From Microbacteriaceae bacterium UBA1487 (lineage in GTDB: Bacteria > Actinomycetota > Actinomycetes > Actinomycetales > Microbacteriaceae): a DNA stretch of 64,000 nucleotides. A model generated the notes under the pieces. It did no database searches, was not told the DNA's origin, and saw only the letters and a list, made by a program, of their open reading frames with translations. Shown one piece after another: positions 52,537 through 61,077 of this stretch. The translations under genes were made by a program, and so were the position numbers. Each line of letters begins with the position of its first letter. Within the stretch, counting starts at the first letter, position 1. Location of the stretch: contig DCRR01000011.1 of NCBI GenBank assembly GCA_002325245.1, positions 169,298 through 233,297 of the forward strand, written 5' to 3'.

Positions 52537-53381
52537 GCGGTTTCGCACGGCTCGGGGATCCCGGCTCCGAGATCCCCGTTCTGCAGCGCGAGGGGGTCAG
52601 CTACGATCTGCGGTCGCTGACGCCGGAGATCGACGCCGCGTTCCTCGCCTCCGGCGGCCTCGACCGGGCGCGCGCGGCGACCGATCTGCCGGTTCTGCCC
52701 GGCGCCGCGTCAATGCGAGTCGGCCCCCCGATCGCGCGCCCGGGCAAGATCGTCTGCGTCGGACTCAACTACCTGGACCACGCTCAGGAGACCGGTGCCA
52801 CCGTCCCGCATGAGCCGGTCGTCTTCATGAAGGACCCGTCGACGATGGTCGGGCCCTTCGACAACGTGGCGATCCCGCGCGGCTCGGAGAAGACCGACTG
52901 GGAGGTGGAGCTCGGCATTGTGATCGGGCGCACCGCCCGCTATCTGGATGCCGAGAAGGACGCCGATTCCGTCATCGCCGGTTACGCGATCTCGCACGAT
53001 GTGTCGGAGCGCGAGTTCCAGCTCGAGCGCGGCGGCCAGTGGGACAAGGGCAAGAGCTGCGAGACGTTCAACCCCTTCGGGCCGGTGCTCGTCGCGGCCG
53101 ACGAGATCGACGATCCGCAGAACCTGGGCCTCTGGCTGCGGGTCAACGGCGTCGAGCGCCAGGTCGGCACGACCTCGAACATGATCTTCTCGATCCGACA
53201 CATCGTCTGGTATCTGTCGCAGTTCATGGTGCTGAACCCGGGCGACGTGATCAACACCGGCACCCCGGCCGGGGTCGCGCTCGGACTGCCGGGCACGCCG
53301 TACCTGGTCGCCGGCGACGTCGTCGAACTCGAGATCGAGGGTCTCGGCTACGCCCGCCAGGAGTTCGTCGCGGCGCGCTAG
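52533..53381 (+). CDS. Fumarylacetoacetate hydrolase family protein
   Basis: 282 residues: a short N-terminal part (about 1-65), then the FAH catalytic domain with GKIVCVGLNYLDHAQE, EPVVFMKDPSTMVGP, the metal site residues in DWEVELGIVIGR (two acids), and NPGDVINTGTPAGVALG near the C-terminus. Family members hydrolyse acylpyruvates or decarboxylate 2-oxo acids, fitting a last step on a carbon skeleton. GTG start in the ridA stop. Its stop TAG overlaps, at CTAG, the TAG stop of the convergent purL. Confidence 0.9.
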   Translation: MSGFARLGDPGSEIPVLQREGVSYDLRSLTPEIDAAFLASGGLDRARAATDLPVLPGAASMRVGPPIARPGKIVCVGLNYLDHAQETGATVPHEPVVFMKDPSTMVGPFDNVAIPRGSEKTDWEVELGIVIGRTARYLDAEKDADSVIAGYAISHDVSEREFQLERGGQWDKGKSCETFNPFGPVLVAADEIDDPQNLGLWLRVNGVERQVGTTSNMIFSIRHIVWYLSQFMVLNPGDVINTGTPAGVALGLPGTPYLVAGDVVELEIEGLGYARQEFVAAR

Positions 53382-55681
53382 AACCGGGCGAGCGCGCTGG
53401 TGTGCGCACCGCGGAGCTCGTCGACCGACAGGCTGAACTGGCCCTGGACCTCCAGGGTCGGTTCGCTGTCGGTGACGCCGATGCGCAGCACCGGGTAGCC
53501 GCGGCCCTCGCACAGGCGCGTGAACTTGACGTCCTCTTCGCGCGGCACGGCCACCAGCACGCGGCCGGTCGACTCGCTGAACAGCGCGGTCGCGGCATCG
53601 ACGCCGTCGCGCGCGATCAGGTCGTCGAGCCACGCGCGCGCGCCGACGCCGAAGCGCAGCACGCCCTCCGCGAGCGCGGTCGCGAGACCGCCGTCGCTGA
53701 GGTCGTGGGCGGCGTTGAACAGGCCCTCGTGCGCGCCCGCGGCGAGCAGCTCGCCGAGCTCCTTCTCGCGAGCGAGGTCGACCGCAGGCGGGCGACCGCC
53801 GAGGTGATCGTGAATCACGCCGGCCCACGCGGAGCCGTCGAGTTCGAGCGCCGTCGTGCCGAGCAGGTACAGGTTGTCGCCCGGGTCCTGCCAACCGGAG
53901 GGCACGCGGCGCGCGACGTCGTCGATGGTGCCGAGCACCGCCACCACGGGCGTCGGATGGATCGGCACGTCGCCGGTCTGGTTGTAGAAGCTGACGTTGC
54001 CGCCCGTGACCGGGATGCCGAGCTCCAGGCAGCCGTCGGCGAGACCTTCGACGGCCTTCGAGAACTGCCACATCACCTCGGGGTTCTCGGGGGAGCCGAA
54101 GTTGAGGCAGTCGGAGACGGCGGCCGGCTTCGCACCGGTCGTGGCGACGTTGCGATACGCCTCGGCGAGGGCGAGCTGCGCGCCCTGGTACGGGTCGAGG
54201 TAGCAGTAGCGGCCGTTGGCATCCGTCGCGACGGCGAAGCCGAGGCCGGAGCTCTCGTCGACGCGCACCATGCCTGCGTCGTCGGGGTAGCTGAGCGCCG
54301 TGTTGCCCATGACGTACTTGTCGTACTGGCTGGTGATGACACTCGTGTCGCCCAGGTTGGCGCTGCCGAGCAGACGCAGCACCTGCTCCCGAAGCTCGGT
54401 GCCGTCGGCGGGTCGCGCGAGTGCGGCGGCCGAGTCGGCCTGCACCCCGTCGATCCAGCTCGGGTAGGCGATCGGGCGGTTGTAGACCGGGCCGTCGACC
54501 GCGACGGTGCGCGGGTCGACGTCGACGATGGTCTCGCCGCGCCAGGTGATGATGAGGCGGCCGGTGTCGGTGACCTCGCCGAGCACGCTGGTCTCAACAT
54601 CCCACTTGCTGGTGACCGCCAGGAAGCCTTCGAGCTTCTCGGGCCGCACGATCGCCATCATGCGCTCCTGGCTCTCCGACATGAGGATCTCCTCCGCCGT
54701 GAGCGAGGGGTCGCGCAGCAGCACGTCGTCGAGCGAGACCTGCATGCCGCCGTCGCCGTTGCTGGCGAGCTCGCTGGTCGCGCACGAGATGCCGGCCGCC
54801 CCGAGATCCTGGATGCCTTCCACCAGGTCGCCCTGGAACAGCTCCAGACAGCACTCGATGAGCACCTTCTCGGCGAACGGGTCGCCCACCTGCACGGCGG
54901 GTCGCTTGGTGGGGCCGCCCTCGCTGAAGGTGTCGGAGGCGAGGATCGACGCGCCGCCGATGCCGTCGCCGCCGGTGCGGGCGCCGAACAGCACGACCTT
55001 GTTGCCCGCGCCGCGGGCGTTCGCCAGGTGCAGGTCCTCGTGACGCAGCACGCCGACCGCGAGCGCGTTGACAAGCGGGTTGGCCTGATACACCGGGTCG
55101 AACCAGGTCTCGCCGCCGATGTTCGGCAGGCCCAGGCAGTTGGCGTAGAAGCTGATGCCGCTGACGACGCCGGGCAGCACGCGCGCGGTGTCGGGGTGGT
55201 CCACGGCGCCGAAGCGCAGCGCATCCATGACCGCCACGGGGCGCGCCCCCATCGAGATGATGTCGCGCACGATGCCGCCGACGCCGGTCGCGGCGCCCTG
55301 GAACGGCTCGATGTAGCTGGGGTGGTTGTGGCTCTCGATCTTGAAGGTGACCGCCCAGCCTTCGCCGATGTCGATGACGCCCGCGTTCTCGCCCATGCCG
55401 ACCATGAGGTCCTTGGTCATCTCGGGGCTGACCTTCTGCCCGAACTGACGCAGCCAGACCTTGCTCGACTTGTAGGAGCAGTGCTCGCTCCACATCACCG
55501 AGTACATGGCGAGCTCGCCGCTCGTGGGGCGGCGGCCGAGGATCTGCTTGATCTGCTCGTACTCGTCGGGCTTGAGCCCGAGCGCGTCGTAGGGCTGTTC
55601 CTTCTCCGGCGTCGCCCGTGCGTTGTCGACCGAGTCGACGACGGGGGACGCGGGGGCGGTCGCAGCGGTGGTGTCAGTCAC
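53378..55681 (-). CDS. purL: Phosphoribosylformylglycinamidine synthase subunit PurL (small type)
   Basis: ATP-dependent amidation of FGAR in purine synthesis, as the catalytic subunit of a PurSLQ complex. 767 residues, the length of the small PurL type, which needs PurS and PurQ (both present at 57.9-58.8 kb). Family motifs: MWSEHCSYKSSKVWLRQFG, FKIESHNHPSYIEPFQGAATGVGG, the second half with LNFGSPENPEVMWQF and ISFYNQTGDVP-type region, and LSDGGLATALAEG. GTG start 55681. An upstream 13-codon reading frame overlaps this start (separate entry). Confidence 0.96.
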   Translation of the reverse strand: MTDTTAATAPASPVVDSVDNARATPEKEQPYDALGLKPDEYEQIKQILGRRPTSGELAMYSVMWSEHCSYKSSKVWLRQFGQKVSPEMTKDLMVGMGENAGVIDIGEGWAVTFKIESHNHPSYIEPFQGAATGVGGIVRDIISMGARPVAVMDALRFGAVDHPDTARVLPGVVSGISFYANCLGLPNIGGETWFDPVYQANPLVNALAVGVLRHEDLHLANARGAGNKVVLFGARTGGDGIGGASILASDTFSEGGPTKRPAVQVGDPFAEKVLIECCLELFQGDLVEGIQDLGAAGISCATSELASNGDGGMQVSLDDVLLRDPSLTAEEILMSESQERMMAIVRPEKLEGFLAVTSKWDVETSVLGEVTDTGRLIITWRGETIVDVDPRTVAVDGPVYNRPIAYPSWIDGVQADSAAALARPADGTELREQVLRLLGSANLGDTSVITSQYDKYVMGNTALSYPDDAGMVRVDESSGLGFAVATDANGRYCYLDPYQGAQLALAEAYRNVATTGAKPAAVSDCLNFGSPENPEVMWQFSKAVEGLADGCLELGIPVTGGNVSFYNQTGDVPIHPTPVVAVLGTIDDVARRVPSGWQDPGDNLYLLGTTALELDGSAWAGVIHDHLGGRPPAVDLAREKELGELLAAGAHEGLFNAAHDLSDGGLATALAEGVLRFGVGARAWLDDLIARDGVDAATALFSESTGRVLVAVPREEDVKFTRLCEGRGYPVLRIGVTDSEPTLEVQGQFSLSVDELRGAHTSALARF

Positions 55682-55715
55682 GCGGCCTGGGCTCCGTTCG
55701 CGGGGGGAAGTTCAT
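55674..55715 (-). other. Possible upstream reading frame (13 codons) overlapping the purL start
   Basis: A minus-strand -10 TAGGAT (complement of 55721-55726) lies 5 bases before an ATG at 55715. That ATG opens a 13-codon frame (MNFPPRTEPRPRD) which stops at TGA 55676-55674, overlapping the purL GTG (55681) in another frame. A leaderless upstream peptide could gate purL translation. It may equally be chance; there is no independent support. Confidence 0.3.
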
Positions 55716-55720
55716 CGCCC

Positions 55721-55726
55721 ATCCTA
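55721..55726 (-). promoter_or_regulatory. Predicted -10 of purL
   Basis: Minus-strand TAGGAT, about 39 bases upstream of the purL GTG. No clear -35 is seen. purL lacks a strong SD, only GGAG about 12 bases before the start. Confidence 0.4.
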
Positions 55727-55758
55727 CCGAGCGCGCGCGAACGCGCCGCGGCTCGGAC

Positions 55759-55764
55759 TACCGT
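55759..55764 (+). promoter_or_regulatory. Predicted -10 of the MscS gene
   Basis: TACCGT, 25 bases before ATG 55790, giving a short leader with GGAGG. Contrasts with the leaderless architecture of most neighbours. Confidence 0.35.
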
Positions 55765-55789
55765 GGAACTGCCTGAAGTCTGGAGGACT

Positions 55790-56980
55790 ATGCCCGCCGA
55801 TTGGGACCCCTGGTTGACCTTCGCGATCGTCGTCGTCGGCGTCGCCCTGCTCGTGGTGGTGATCGTCGCGCTCGTCACCCTGCCCTTGCGCTTCATCTCC
55901 AAGCGGGCGGGCTGGGATCCCCGGAATCTCGGGCGGATCCGCCGCCCCTTCCGCGCGCTGCTGCTCGCCATCGCTCTGCTCATCATGACGGCGTTCATGC
56001 CGCTCGGCGACGAGTGGGAGACGCTGCGCGGGTGGATCGAGCACGGCCTCCTGATCGCGATCATCGCCTGTGCGGGATGGTTCACCGCCGGGGTGATCGG
56101 ATTCCTCTTCGCGCGAACCCTCGCGCGCTACCCGGTCGACGTCGTCGACAACCGGCGCGCTCGTCGCGTCCACACGCAGGTCGCGATCCTGCGTCGCCTC
56201 GCGTTCGTCATGGTCGGCATCGTCACGGTCGGCGCGATCCTGCTCACCTTCGAGGGGGTCGAGGCCTACGGCGCCAGCCTGCTGGCGTCGGCGGGTCTGG
56301 TCAGCGTCGTCGCCGGCATCGCGGCCCAATCCGCACTCTCGAACGTCTTCGCGGGGCTGCAGCTCGCCTTCACCGACGGGATTCGCGTCGACGACGTCGT
56401 CGTGGTGGAGGGTGAGTGGGGCCGCATCGAGGAGATCACCCTCACCTACATCGTCGTGCACATCTGGGACGACCGTCGTCTGGTGCTGCCGTCGACCTAC
56501 TTCACGACGACCCCGTTCGAGAACTGGACGCGCTCCGGCACCCAGATCCTCGGCTCCGTGGAATTCGACCTGGATTGGCGCGTCTCGCCGTCGGCGATGC
56601 GCGCCGAGCTGAAGCGGATCGTCGAGGCCGACCCGCTGTGGGACAAGCGCAGCGCGGTGCTGCAGATCACGGATGCCACGGCGGGCTTCGTCCGCGTGCG
56701 GATCACCGTCACCGCCGCCAATTCGGGCGCGCTCTGGGATCTGCGCTGCAACATCCGCGAGGCGATGGTGGAGTGGCTGCAGGCGAAGTCCCCGGCCGGA
56801 GTGCCGCGCACTCGCGTCGAGATGGTGGAAGCGCCCAAGCGCGCCGTGCGCTCGAAGCCCGGCGAAGAGCACTCGGGCATGTTCAGCGGCAGTGCCGAGG
56901 GCGACGAGCGCCAGCAGAGCTACACCCAGTCGATGCCCATCGTACGATCGGAGGGACCCCCGTCACCCACGAAGGAGTGA
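55790..56980 (+). CDS. Mechanosensitive ion channel, MscS family
   Basis: Pressure-relief channel, 396 residues. Four hydrophobic N-terminal spans (about 10-35, 60-75, 85-110, 140-165) precede the pore helix region GASLLASAGLVSVVAGIAAQ and the MscS beta domain FTDGIRVDDVVVVEG with the LPSTYFTTTPFENWTR segment. A soluble C-terminal domain and a polar tail of about 50 residues follow. ATG 55790 is preceded by TGGAGG. The very long frame upstream through purL is spurious. Confidence 0.9.
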   Translation: MPADWDPWLTFAIVVVGVALLVVVIVALVTLPLRFISKRAGWDPRNLGRIRRPFRALLLAIALLIMTAFMPLGDEWETLRGWIEHGLLIAIIACAGWFTAGVIGFLFARTLARYPVDVVDNRRARRVHTQVAILRRLAFVMVGIVTVGAILLTFEGVEAYGASLLASAGLVSVVAGIAAQSALSNVFAGLQLAFTDGIRVDDVVVVEGEWGRIEEITLTYIVVHIWDDRRLVLPSTYFTTTPFENWTRSGTQILGSVEFDLDWRVSPSAMRAELKRIVEADPLWDKRSAVLQITDATAGFVRVRITVTAANSGALWDLRCNIREAMVEWLQAKSPAGVPRTRVEMVEAPKRAVRSKPGEEHSGMFSGSAEGDERQQSYTQSMPIVRSEGPPSPTKE

Positions 56981-56989
56981 GGAGACATC

Positions 56990-57412
56990 ATGAGTGAGCG
57001 CAACGACAACGCCACCCGGCCCACCGAGGTTCCGGTCGAGGAGTTCCTCGCGTCGGTGGAGGATGAGCGCCGACGAGCCGAGGGGCAGCGGCTGCTCGAG
57101 ATCTTCCGTCGCGCGACCGGCGTTGAGCCGGTCATGTGGGGTCCCACGATCGTCGGCTTCGGCTCCAAGCACTACACGACGTCGAGCGGGCGTGAAGGCG
57201 ACTGGCCGATCGTCGGCTTCTCGCCGCGCAAAGCGCAACTCTCGCTCTACGGGCTGCAGAATTCCTACGCCCCGGAGCCCGAGCCGCTGCTGGCTGAGCT
57301 CGGCCCGCACAAGACCGGGGTGGGCTGTCTGTACGTCCGGCGTCTCGACAAGGTCGACGAGCAGGTGCTCGAGCGGCTCGTGCGCGAGGCCTGGGACGAG
57401 GGCGGTCGCTAG
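56990..57412 (+). CDS. DUF1801 domain protein
   Basis: 140 residues. VPVEEFLASVEDERRRAEGQRLLEI, the core VMWGPTIVGFGSKHY and VGFSPRKAQLSLYGLQNSY, and the ending GVGCLYVRRLDKVD fit the DUF1801 (YdhG-like) family of unknown function. AAGGAG and a second GGAG lie before ATG 56990, 9 bases after the MscS stop, so the two may be co-transcribed. Convergent with the DUF3817 gene. Confidence 0.82.
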   Translation: MSERNDNATRPTEVPVEEFLASVEDERRRAEGQRLLEIFRRATGVEPVMWGPTIVGFGSKHYTTSSGREGDWPIVGFSPRKAQLSLYGLQNSYAPEPEPLLAELGPHKTGVGCLYVRRLDKVDEQVLERLVREAWDEGGR

Positions 57413-57419
57413 CGGCGAC

Positions 57420-57875
57420 CTAGTGCGAGCCGCCCGGCGGGCCGATCACGAGCAGGATCGTGAAGATCGCGATCAGCACGACGACGAAGATCAGCGCGAG
57501 CACGACCGGGCGGCGCACGAACCAGCGCACCAGTCCGTCGAGGAAGGTGCGGTCGCCTGAGGCATCGGGCTCGGTGCGCCAGGCTCCGTCGAGCTTGCCG
57601 CGGCGGTCCAGCCAGACATCCACCGGGATGGTCGCGTACGGCACGATCGCGCTGACGACGGCCAGTGCGACCAGGCCCGGCTTCCAGCGGCGGTCGATGC
57701 CGACCAGCAGCGAGATTCCCGCGTAGGTGAGGAACACGAATCCGTGGATGCCTCCGCCGATTGTGACCGCGATCGCCAGATCGGCCGTGGCCCGCAGGAT
57801 CAGGCCGGTGATGAGCAGGGTCCAGGTGATGGCTTCCGCGATCGCGACGATGCGGAACAGCTTCTTCGGGGTCAT
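57420..57875 (-). CDS. DUF3817-type small integral membrane protein
   Basis: 151 residues with three spans in the first half (start LFRIVAIAEAITWTLLITGLILR; then GGIHGFVFLTYAGISLLVG; then LVALAVVSAIVPYATIPVDVW) and one at the C-terminus. EAITWTLL and GGGIHGF are typical of the DUF3817 family. Function unknown. Its ATG overlaps the purQ stop by 4 bases, so it is the third gene of purS-purQ-this gene. Confidence 0.82.
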   Translation of the reverse strand: MTPKKLFRIVAIAEAITWTLLITGLILRATADLAIAVTIGGGIHGFVFLTYAGISLLVGIDRRWKPGLVALAVVSAIVPYATIPVDVWLDRRGKLDGAWRTEPDASGDRTFLDGLVRWFVRRPVVLALIFVVVLIAIFTILLVIGPPGGSH

Positions 57876-58570
57876 GCGCGCGACAGGCTCGCTTCCAGCA
57901 CCGAGCGGAAGAAACCGAGACCGTCGATGCCGGAGCGCATCGCGACGTCGGTGTCGGGGCCGAAGCCCGGCTCGACGGCGTGCTCGGGGTGCGGCATCAG
58001 GCCGACCACGTTGCCGCGGGCGTTCGTGAGACCGGCGATGTCGCGCAGCGAGCCGTTCGGGTTGCCGTCCAGGTAGCGGAACGCCACCAGGCCCTCGCCC
58101 TCCAGCCGGTCGAGCGTCTCATCATTGGCGATGTAGCCGCCCTCGCCGTTCTTCAGCGGGATCATGATCTCCTGCCCCGCGGTGAACGCGTTCGTCCACG
58201 CGGTGGAGGCGTTCTCGACGCGAAGCTTCTGGTCGCGGCAGACGAAGCTTCCGTGATCGTTGTGGATGAGGCCCCCCGGCAGCAGGTGCGACTCGACCAG
58301 GATCTGGAATCCGTTGCAGATGCCGAGCACCGGCATCCCCGCGTTCGCGGCGTCGATGACCTCCGCCATGATCGGGCTGTGCGCCGCGATCGCACCGCAG
58401 CGCAGGTAATCGCCGTAGCTGAAGCCGCCGGGCAGCACGATCGCGTCGACGCCGTGCAGGTCGTGCTCGCCGTGCCACAGCGCCACCGGTTCGGCGCCGG
58501 CGAGGCGGATCGCGCGCTGCGCGTCCCGGTCGTCGAGCGAGCCGGGGAAGGTGATGACGCCGACGCGCAT
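57872..58570 (-). CDS. purQ: Phosphoribosylformylglycinamidine synthase, glutaminase subunit PurQ
   Basis: Class I glutamine amidotransferase that feeds ammonia to PurL. 232 residues: VGVITFPGSLDDRDAQRAI at the start, GFSYGDYLRCGAIA, the nucleophile C85 in GICNGFQIL, and the catalytic His and Glu in MPHPEHAVE near residue 200. ATG 58570 overlaps the purS stop by one base. Part of purS-purQ-DUF3817, minus strand. Confidence 0.97.
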   Translation of the reverse strand: MRVGVITFPGSLDDRDAQRAIRLAGAEPVALWHGEHDLHGVDAIVLPGGFSYGDYLRCGAIAAHSPIMAEVIDAANAGMPVLGICNGFQILVESHLLPGGLIHNDHGSFVCRDQKLRVENASTAWTNAFTAGQEIMIPLKNGEGGYIANDETLDRLEGEGLVAFRYLDGNPNGSLRDIAGLTNARGNVVGLMPHPEHAVEPGFGPDTDVAMRSGIDGLGFFRSVLEASLSRA

Positions 58571-58830
58571 CAGGCGGTGACCTCGTCGGCGACGGTGATC
58601 GAGACGACGTCCTCGATGACCGAGTTGGAGAGCAGCTCGTCGGCGAGCTCGCGCACGTCGGCCAGCACCGTGTCCGTGATCTCGCCGTCGACACTCAGCT
58701 CGATGCGCTTGCCGATGCGCACGCCGCTGAACTCGCTCTTGCCGAGACGGTTGAGGGTTCCCGCGACGGCCTTGCCGGCGGGGTCGAGCAGTTCAGGCTT
58801 GGGCATGACCTCGACGACGATGATGGGCAC
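58570..58830 (-). CDS. purS: Phosphoribosylformylglycinamidine synthase subunit PurS
   Basis: Small structural subunit that bridges PurL and PurQ. 86 residues from GTG 58830: PIIVVEVMPKPELLDPAGKA and the middle GKRIELSVDGEI with NSVIEDVVSITV at the end, as in other PurS proteins. The longer form from GTG 58863 adds 11 residues not seen in the family. A TAGACT -10 (58867-58872, minus strand) lies 36 bases upstream, allowing a leader. Confidence 0.93.
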   Translation of the reverse strand: MPIIVVEVMPKPELLDPAGKAVAGTLNRLGKSEFSGVRIGKRIELSVDGEITDTVLADVRELADELLSNSVIEDVVSITVADEVTA

Positions 58831-58866
58831 GGCGAACTCCGGTCTGTCGGCGGTGGGAACCACCCC

Positions 58867-58872
58867 AGTCTA
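58867..58872 (-). promoter_or_regulatory. Predicted -10 of purS-purQ
   Basis: Minus-strand TAGACT upstream of purS. The transcript would have a leader of about 30 bases to GTG 58830 with CGGAG about 7 bases before it. It overlaps the stop codon region of the DUF2254 gene. Confidence 0.4.
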
Positions 58873-60267
58873 CGAGTCGGCGGAGATCTCCGGCACCGGC
58901 CAGCGCGCGTCCAGCGCATCGAGCACGGCGGCCCGTGCCGCCGTCAGTCGCACCACCTCGGTCCGGGTGCGGTCGGCGGTCTCGGCGGCGGCGAGCACTT
59001 CGCTCGCGCGGCGGCGGATCCCCTCCGCCAGCTCAGGATGGATGCTCCGCCAGGCCACCTCGCGGAGCAGGCGGAGCAGGCGCAGCGCCACCTCCAGGTC
59101 GCCCGCGCCGTACTGGCGCGGTCCCGAGATCGCGATGTCGAGCATCGCCTCCAGGTCGAGCTGCCGCCCCACCACTCGGATGAGGCCGTCGTCGTCGCGC
59201 TCCACGGTCGAGGGGATCGGCCGCGACACCAGGTCGCCGACGACGCTCGACACGTGCCCGAGGGCGTGCACCGCGGTGGTCGGGTCGTTGACGCCGGGCG
59301 AGAGCGCCTTGACGGCCACGTCGACGAGCTGCCGGATACCGAAGCCGACATCCTGCACCGAGGTGCGCTCGTACTCGACGAGATGCGCGCGGGCAATCGC
59401 GGCGTCGATCCGCTGGGTCGCCTCCGCGTCATCCGGTCGCGGTCCTTCCATCGGATCGCGCGGCCACCAGGAGGCGAGGGGAGCGCCCTCGACGACGTCA
59501 TCGCCGACGGCCGTGTCGACCGAGATCACCAGGTTGTCGCGCACGGCGATGCCGCGGAGCGCCGTGCGGTCGACGCCGACCAGGAACCCGGAGCGGGTGG
59601 CGAGGGTGAGTCGACGCTCGGCGGGCTCGGCCGGGAGGTCGTGGGCGTCGGCGGTCGGCGGCTCCTCGGAGTAGAGGGCGCGAACGGTGCGCGTCGTCTC
59701 GCCGTGCACATCCCGCAGCATCGTCTCCACTCGCAGACGCGTCGCCAGGTGAGCCAGGAAGAGCGTCAGGGTGACCACCGCGGCGAGCATCAGCACGAAG
59801 GTGACGCTGACCGCGAGGCGCGGAACGAAGCCGGTGTCGTCGACGATGGTCTCGTCGGCCGAGCGCACCGAGCGCAGCACGGTCATCGCGAAGGCGAACG
59901 TGCCGAGGAACATCGCCAGCGTGGCGTGCACGCGGCGGTCGCTGGCGAACATCCGCAGCAGTCGTGGTGAGGCCTGGCTGCTGGCCAGTTGCAGGGCGAC
60001 AACAGTGAGCGAGAACGTCAGCGAGGTGACCGTGATGAGCGAACCGGCGATCGAGGAGAGCATCGCGCGGGCCGAGTCCGGGGCGCCTGCGAACAGGAGG
60101 GCGCCGAGCCACTCGGGGACGATCGGGTCGAGCACCCGATCGAGTTCGGGCAGGGCGACTCCGAGGATGACCCCGGCCACAATCGCCGCGGTCGGCAACG
60201 GCCACACCCGGCTCTGGGCGGCCTCGCGGAGCCGATCCCAGCGCTGACGGAGTCGTCGATCGCCCAT
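58870..60267 (-). CDS. DUF2254 family membrane protein
   Basis: 465 residues: four membrane spans in the N-terminal 170 (start near PLPTAAIVAGVILGVALP), then a soluble domain of about 290. ITVTSLTFSLTVVALQLASSQASPRLL and LGTFAFAMTVLRSV near residues 80-130 are typical of DUF2254. The soluble half contains LVEYERTSVQDVGFGIRQLVD and SPGVNDPTTAVHAL, also typical. No function is known. ATG 60267 follows TAGACT by 7 bases. Confidence 0.87.
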   Translation of the reverse strand: MGDRRLRQRWDRLREAAQSRVWPLPTAAIVAGVILGVALPELDRVLDPIVPEWLGALLFAGAPDSARAMLSSIAGSLITVTSLTFSLTVVALQLASSQASPRLLRMFASDRRVHATLAMFLGTFAFAMTVLRSVRSADETIVDDTGFVPRLAVSVTFVLMLAAVVTLTLFLAHLATRLRVETMLRDVHGETTRTVRALYSEEPPTADAHDLPAEPAERRLTLATRSGFLVGVDRTALRGIAVRDNLVISVDTAVGDDVVEGAPLASWWPRDPMEGPRPDDAEATQRIDAAIARAHLVEYERTSVQDVGFGIRQLVDVAVKALSPGVNDPTTAVHALGHVSSVVGDLVSRPIPSTVERDDDGLIRVVGRQLDLEAMLDIAISGPRQYGAGDLEVALRLLRLLREVAWRSIHPELAEGIRRRASEVLAAAETADRTRTEVVRLTAARAAVLDALDARWPVPEISADS

Positions 60268-60274
60268 GCGCCGG

Positions 60275-60280
60275 AGTCTA
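60275..60280 (-). promoter_or_regulatory. Leaderless -10 of the DUF2254 gene
   Basis: Minus-strand TAGACT ends 7 bases before the ATG at 60267. Confidence 0.45.
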
Positions 60281-60297
60281 GTCGGCGGGCCCGCGGC

Positions 60298-60933
60298 TCA
60301 GTCGAGGCGCAGCCAGTGCTGCGGGGACGGCCCGTGCGCGAGGCTGCGCTCGATCAGCTCGGCGTTGCGCTCATCCGGGCCGTCCACCCACGCGGCAGCC
60401 TCGACGGGAGTCTTGCCGAAGCGGACGTGCCGCTCGATGAGGCGCGCGCGACGCTCCGCCGGATTGAGTGCGAGCCGGACGATCTCGTCGAGCAGCGGGG
60501 CGACGGCCTCCCAGCCGCCGGTCGGAAGCAGCAGGTAATTGCCCTCCACGACGACCACCGCGACCGCGGGGTCGATGCGGAGGCCGTGCGGCACCGGTTC
60601 CTCGATCTCACGGTCGAAGGCGGGCGCCGCGGTCTCGGCGCTGGCATCGCGGAGGCGGCGCAGCGTCGCCACGAAGCCCGCGACGTCGAAGGTGTCGGGG
60701 GCGCCCATCCGCTCGCGGCGCCCGAGCTCGCGCAGCCTCGCCTGCGGCAGGTGGAAGCCATCCATCGGCAGCACGCGACTTCGGATGCCGCGGGTCTCGA
60801 GCGCGTCGACCGCCGTCTCGGCGAGCGTCGACTTGCCCACCCCGGGCGCCCCCACCAGGCCGAGAAGCACCCGCCGCTGGCCGTGCGCGACCCGGTCGGC
60901 GGCGAGGTCGACGATGCGCTCGACGGGGTCCAT
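60298..60933 (-). CDS. Uridine-kinase/phosphoribulokinase-like P-loop kinase
   Basis: 211 residues. Walker A GAPGVGKSTLAE near residue 30, MDGFHLPQARLRELGRRERMGAP (nucleoside/sugar-kinase-like lid and substrate region), VVVVEGNYLLL (strand before the active site) and PAERRARLIERHVRFGKTPV. This matches the bacterial 'nucleoside/nucleotide kinase family' (related to uridine kinase and pantothenate kinase); the substrate is unknown. ATG 60933 was chosen because the family begins close to the P-loop; the frame continues upstream without support. TAGGCT lies 8 bases before it. Confidence 0.83.
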   Translation of the reverse strand: MDPVERIVDLAADRVAHGQRRVLLGLVGAPGVGKSTLAETAVDALETRGIRSRVLPMDGFHLPQARLRELGRRERMGAPDTFDVAGFVATLRRLRDASAETAAPAFDREIEEPVPHGLRIDPAVAVVVVEGNYLLLPTGGWEAVAPLLDEIVRLALNPAERRARLIERHVRFGKTPVEAAAWVDGPDERNAELIERSLAHGPSPQHWLRLD

Positions 60934-60941
60934 GAGGCGTG

Positions 60942-60947
60942 AGCCTA
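60942..60947 (-). promoter_or_regulatory. Predicted -10 of the kinase gene
   Basis: Minus-strand TAGGCT ends 8 bases before the ATG at 60933. Confidence 0.4.
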
Positions 60948-61077
60948 GCCCCACGCGCGCCATCAGCAAGATCCGGCCGAGTCCCCGCATCTCGCGCTTC
61001 CCGCGCGCCGGGCCGACTCTGCACTCGTGGTCGCGCGAGGCGCGCGGGCCGGCCCGCCGCATGCGTCGGCGTGCGGC

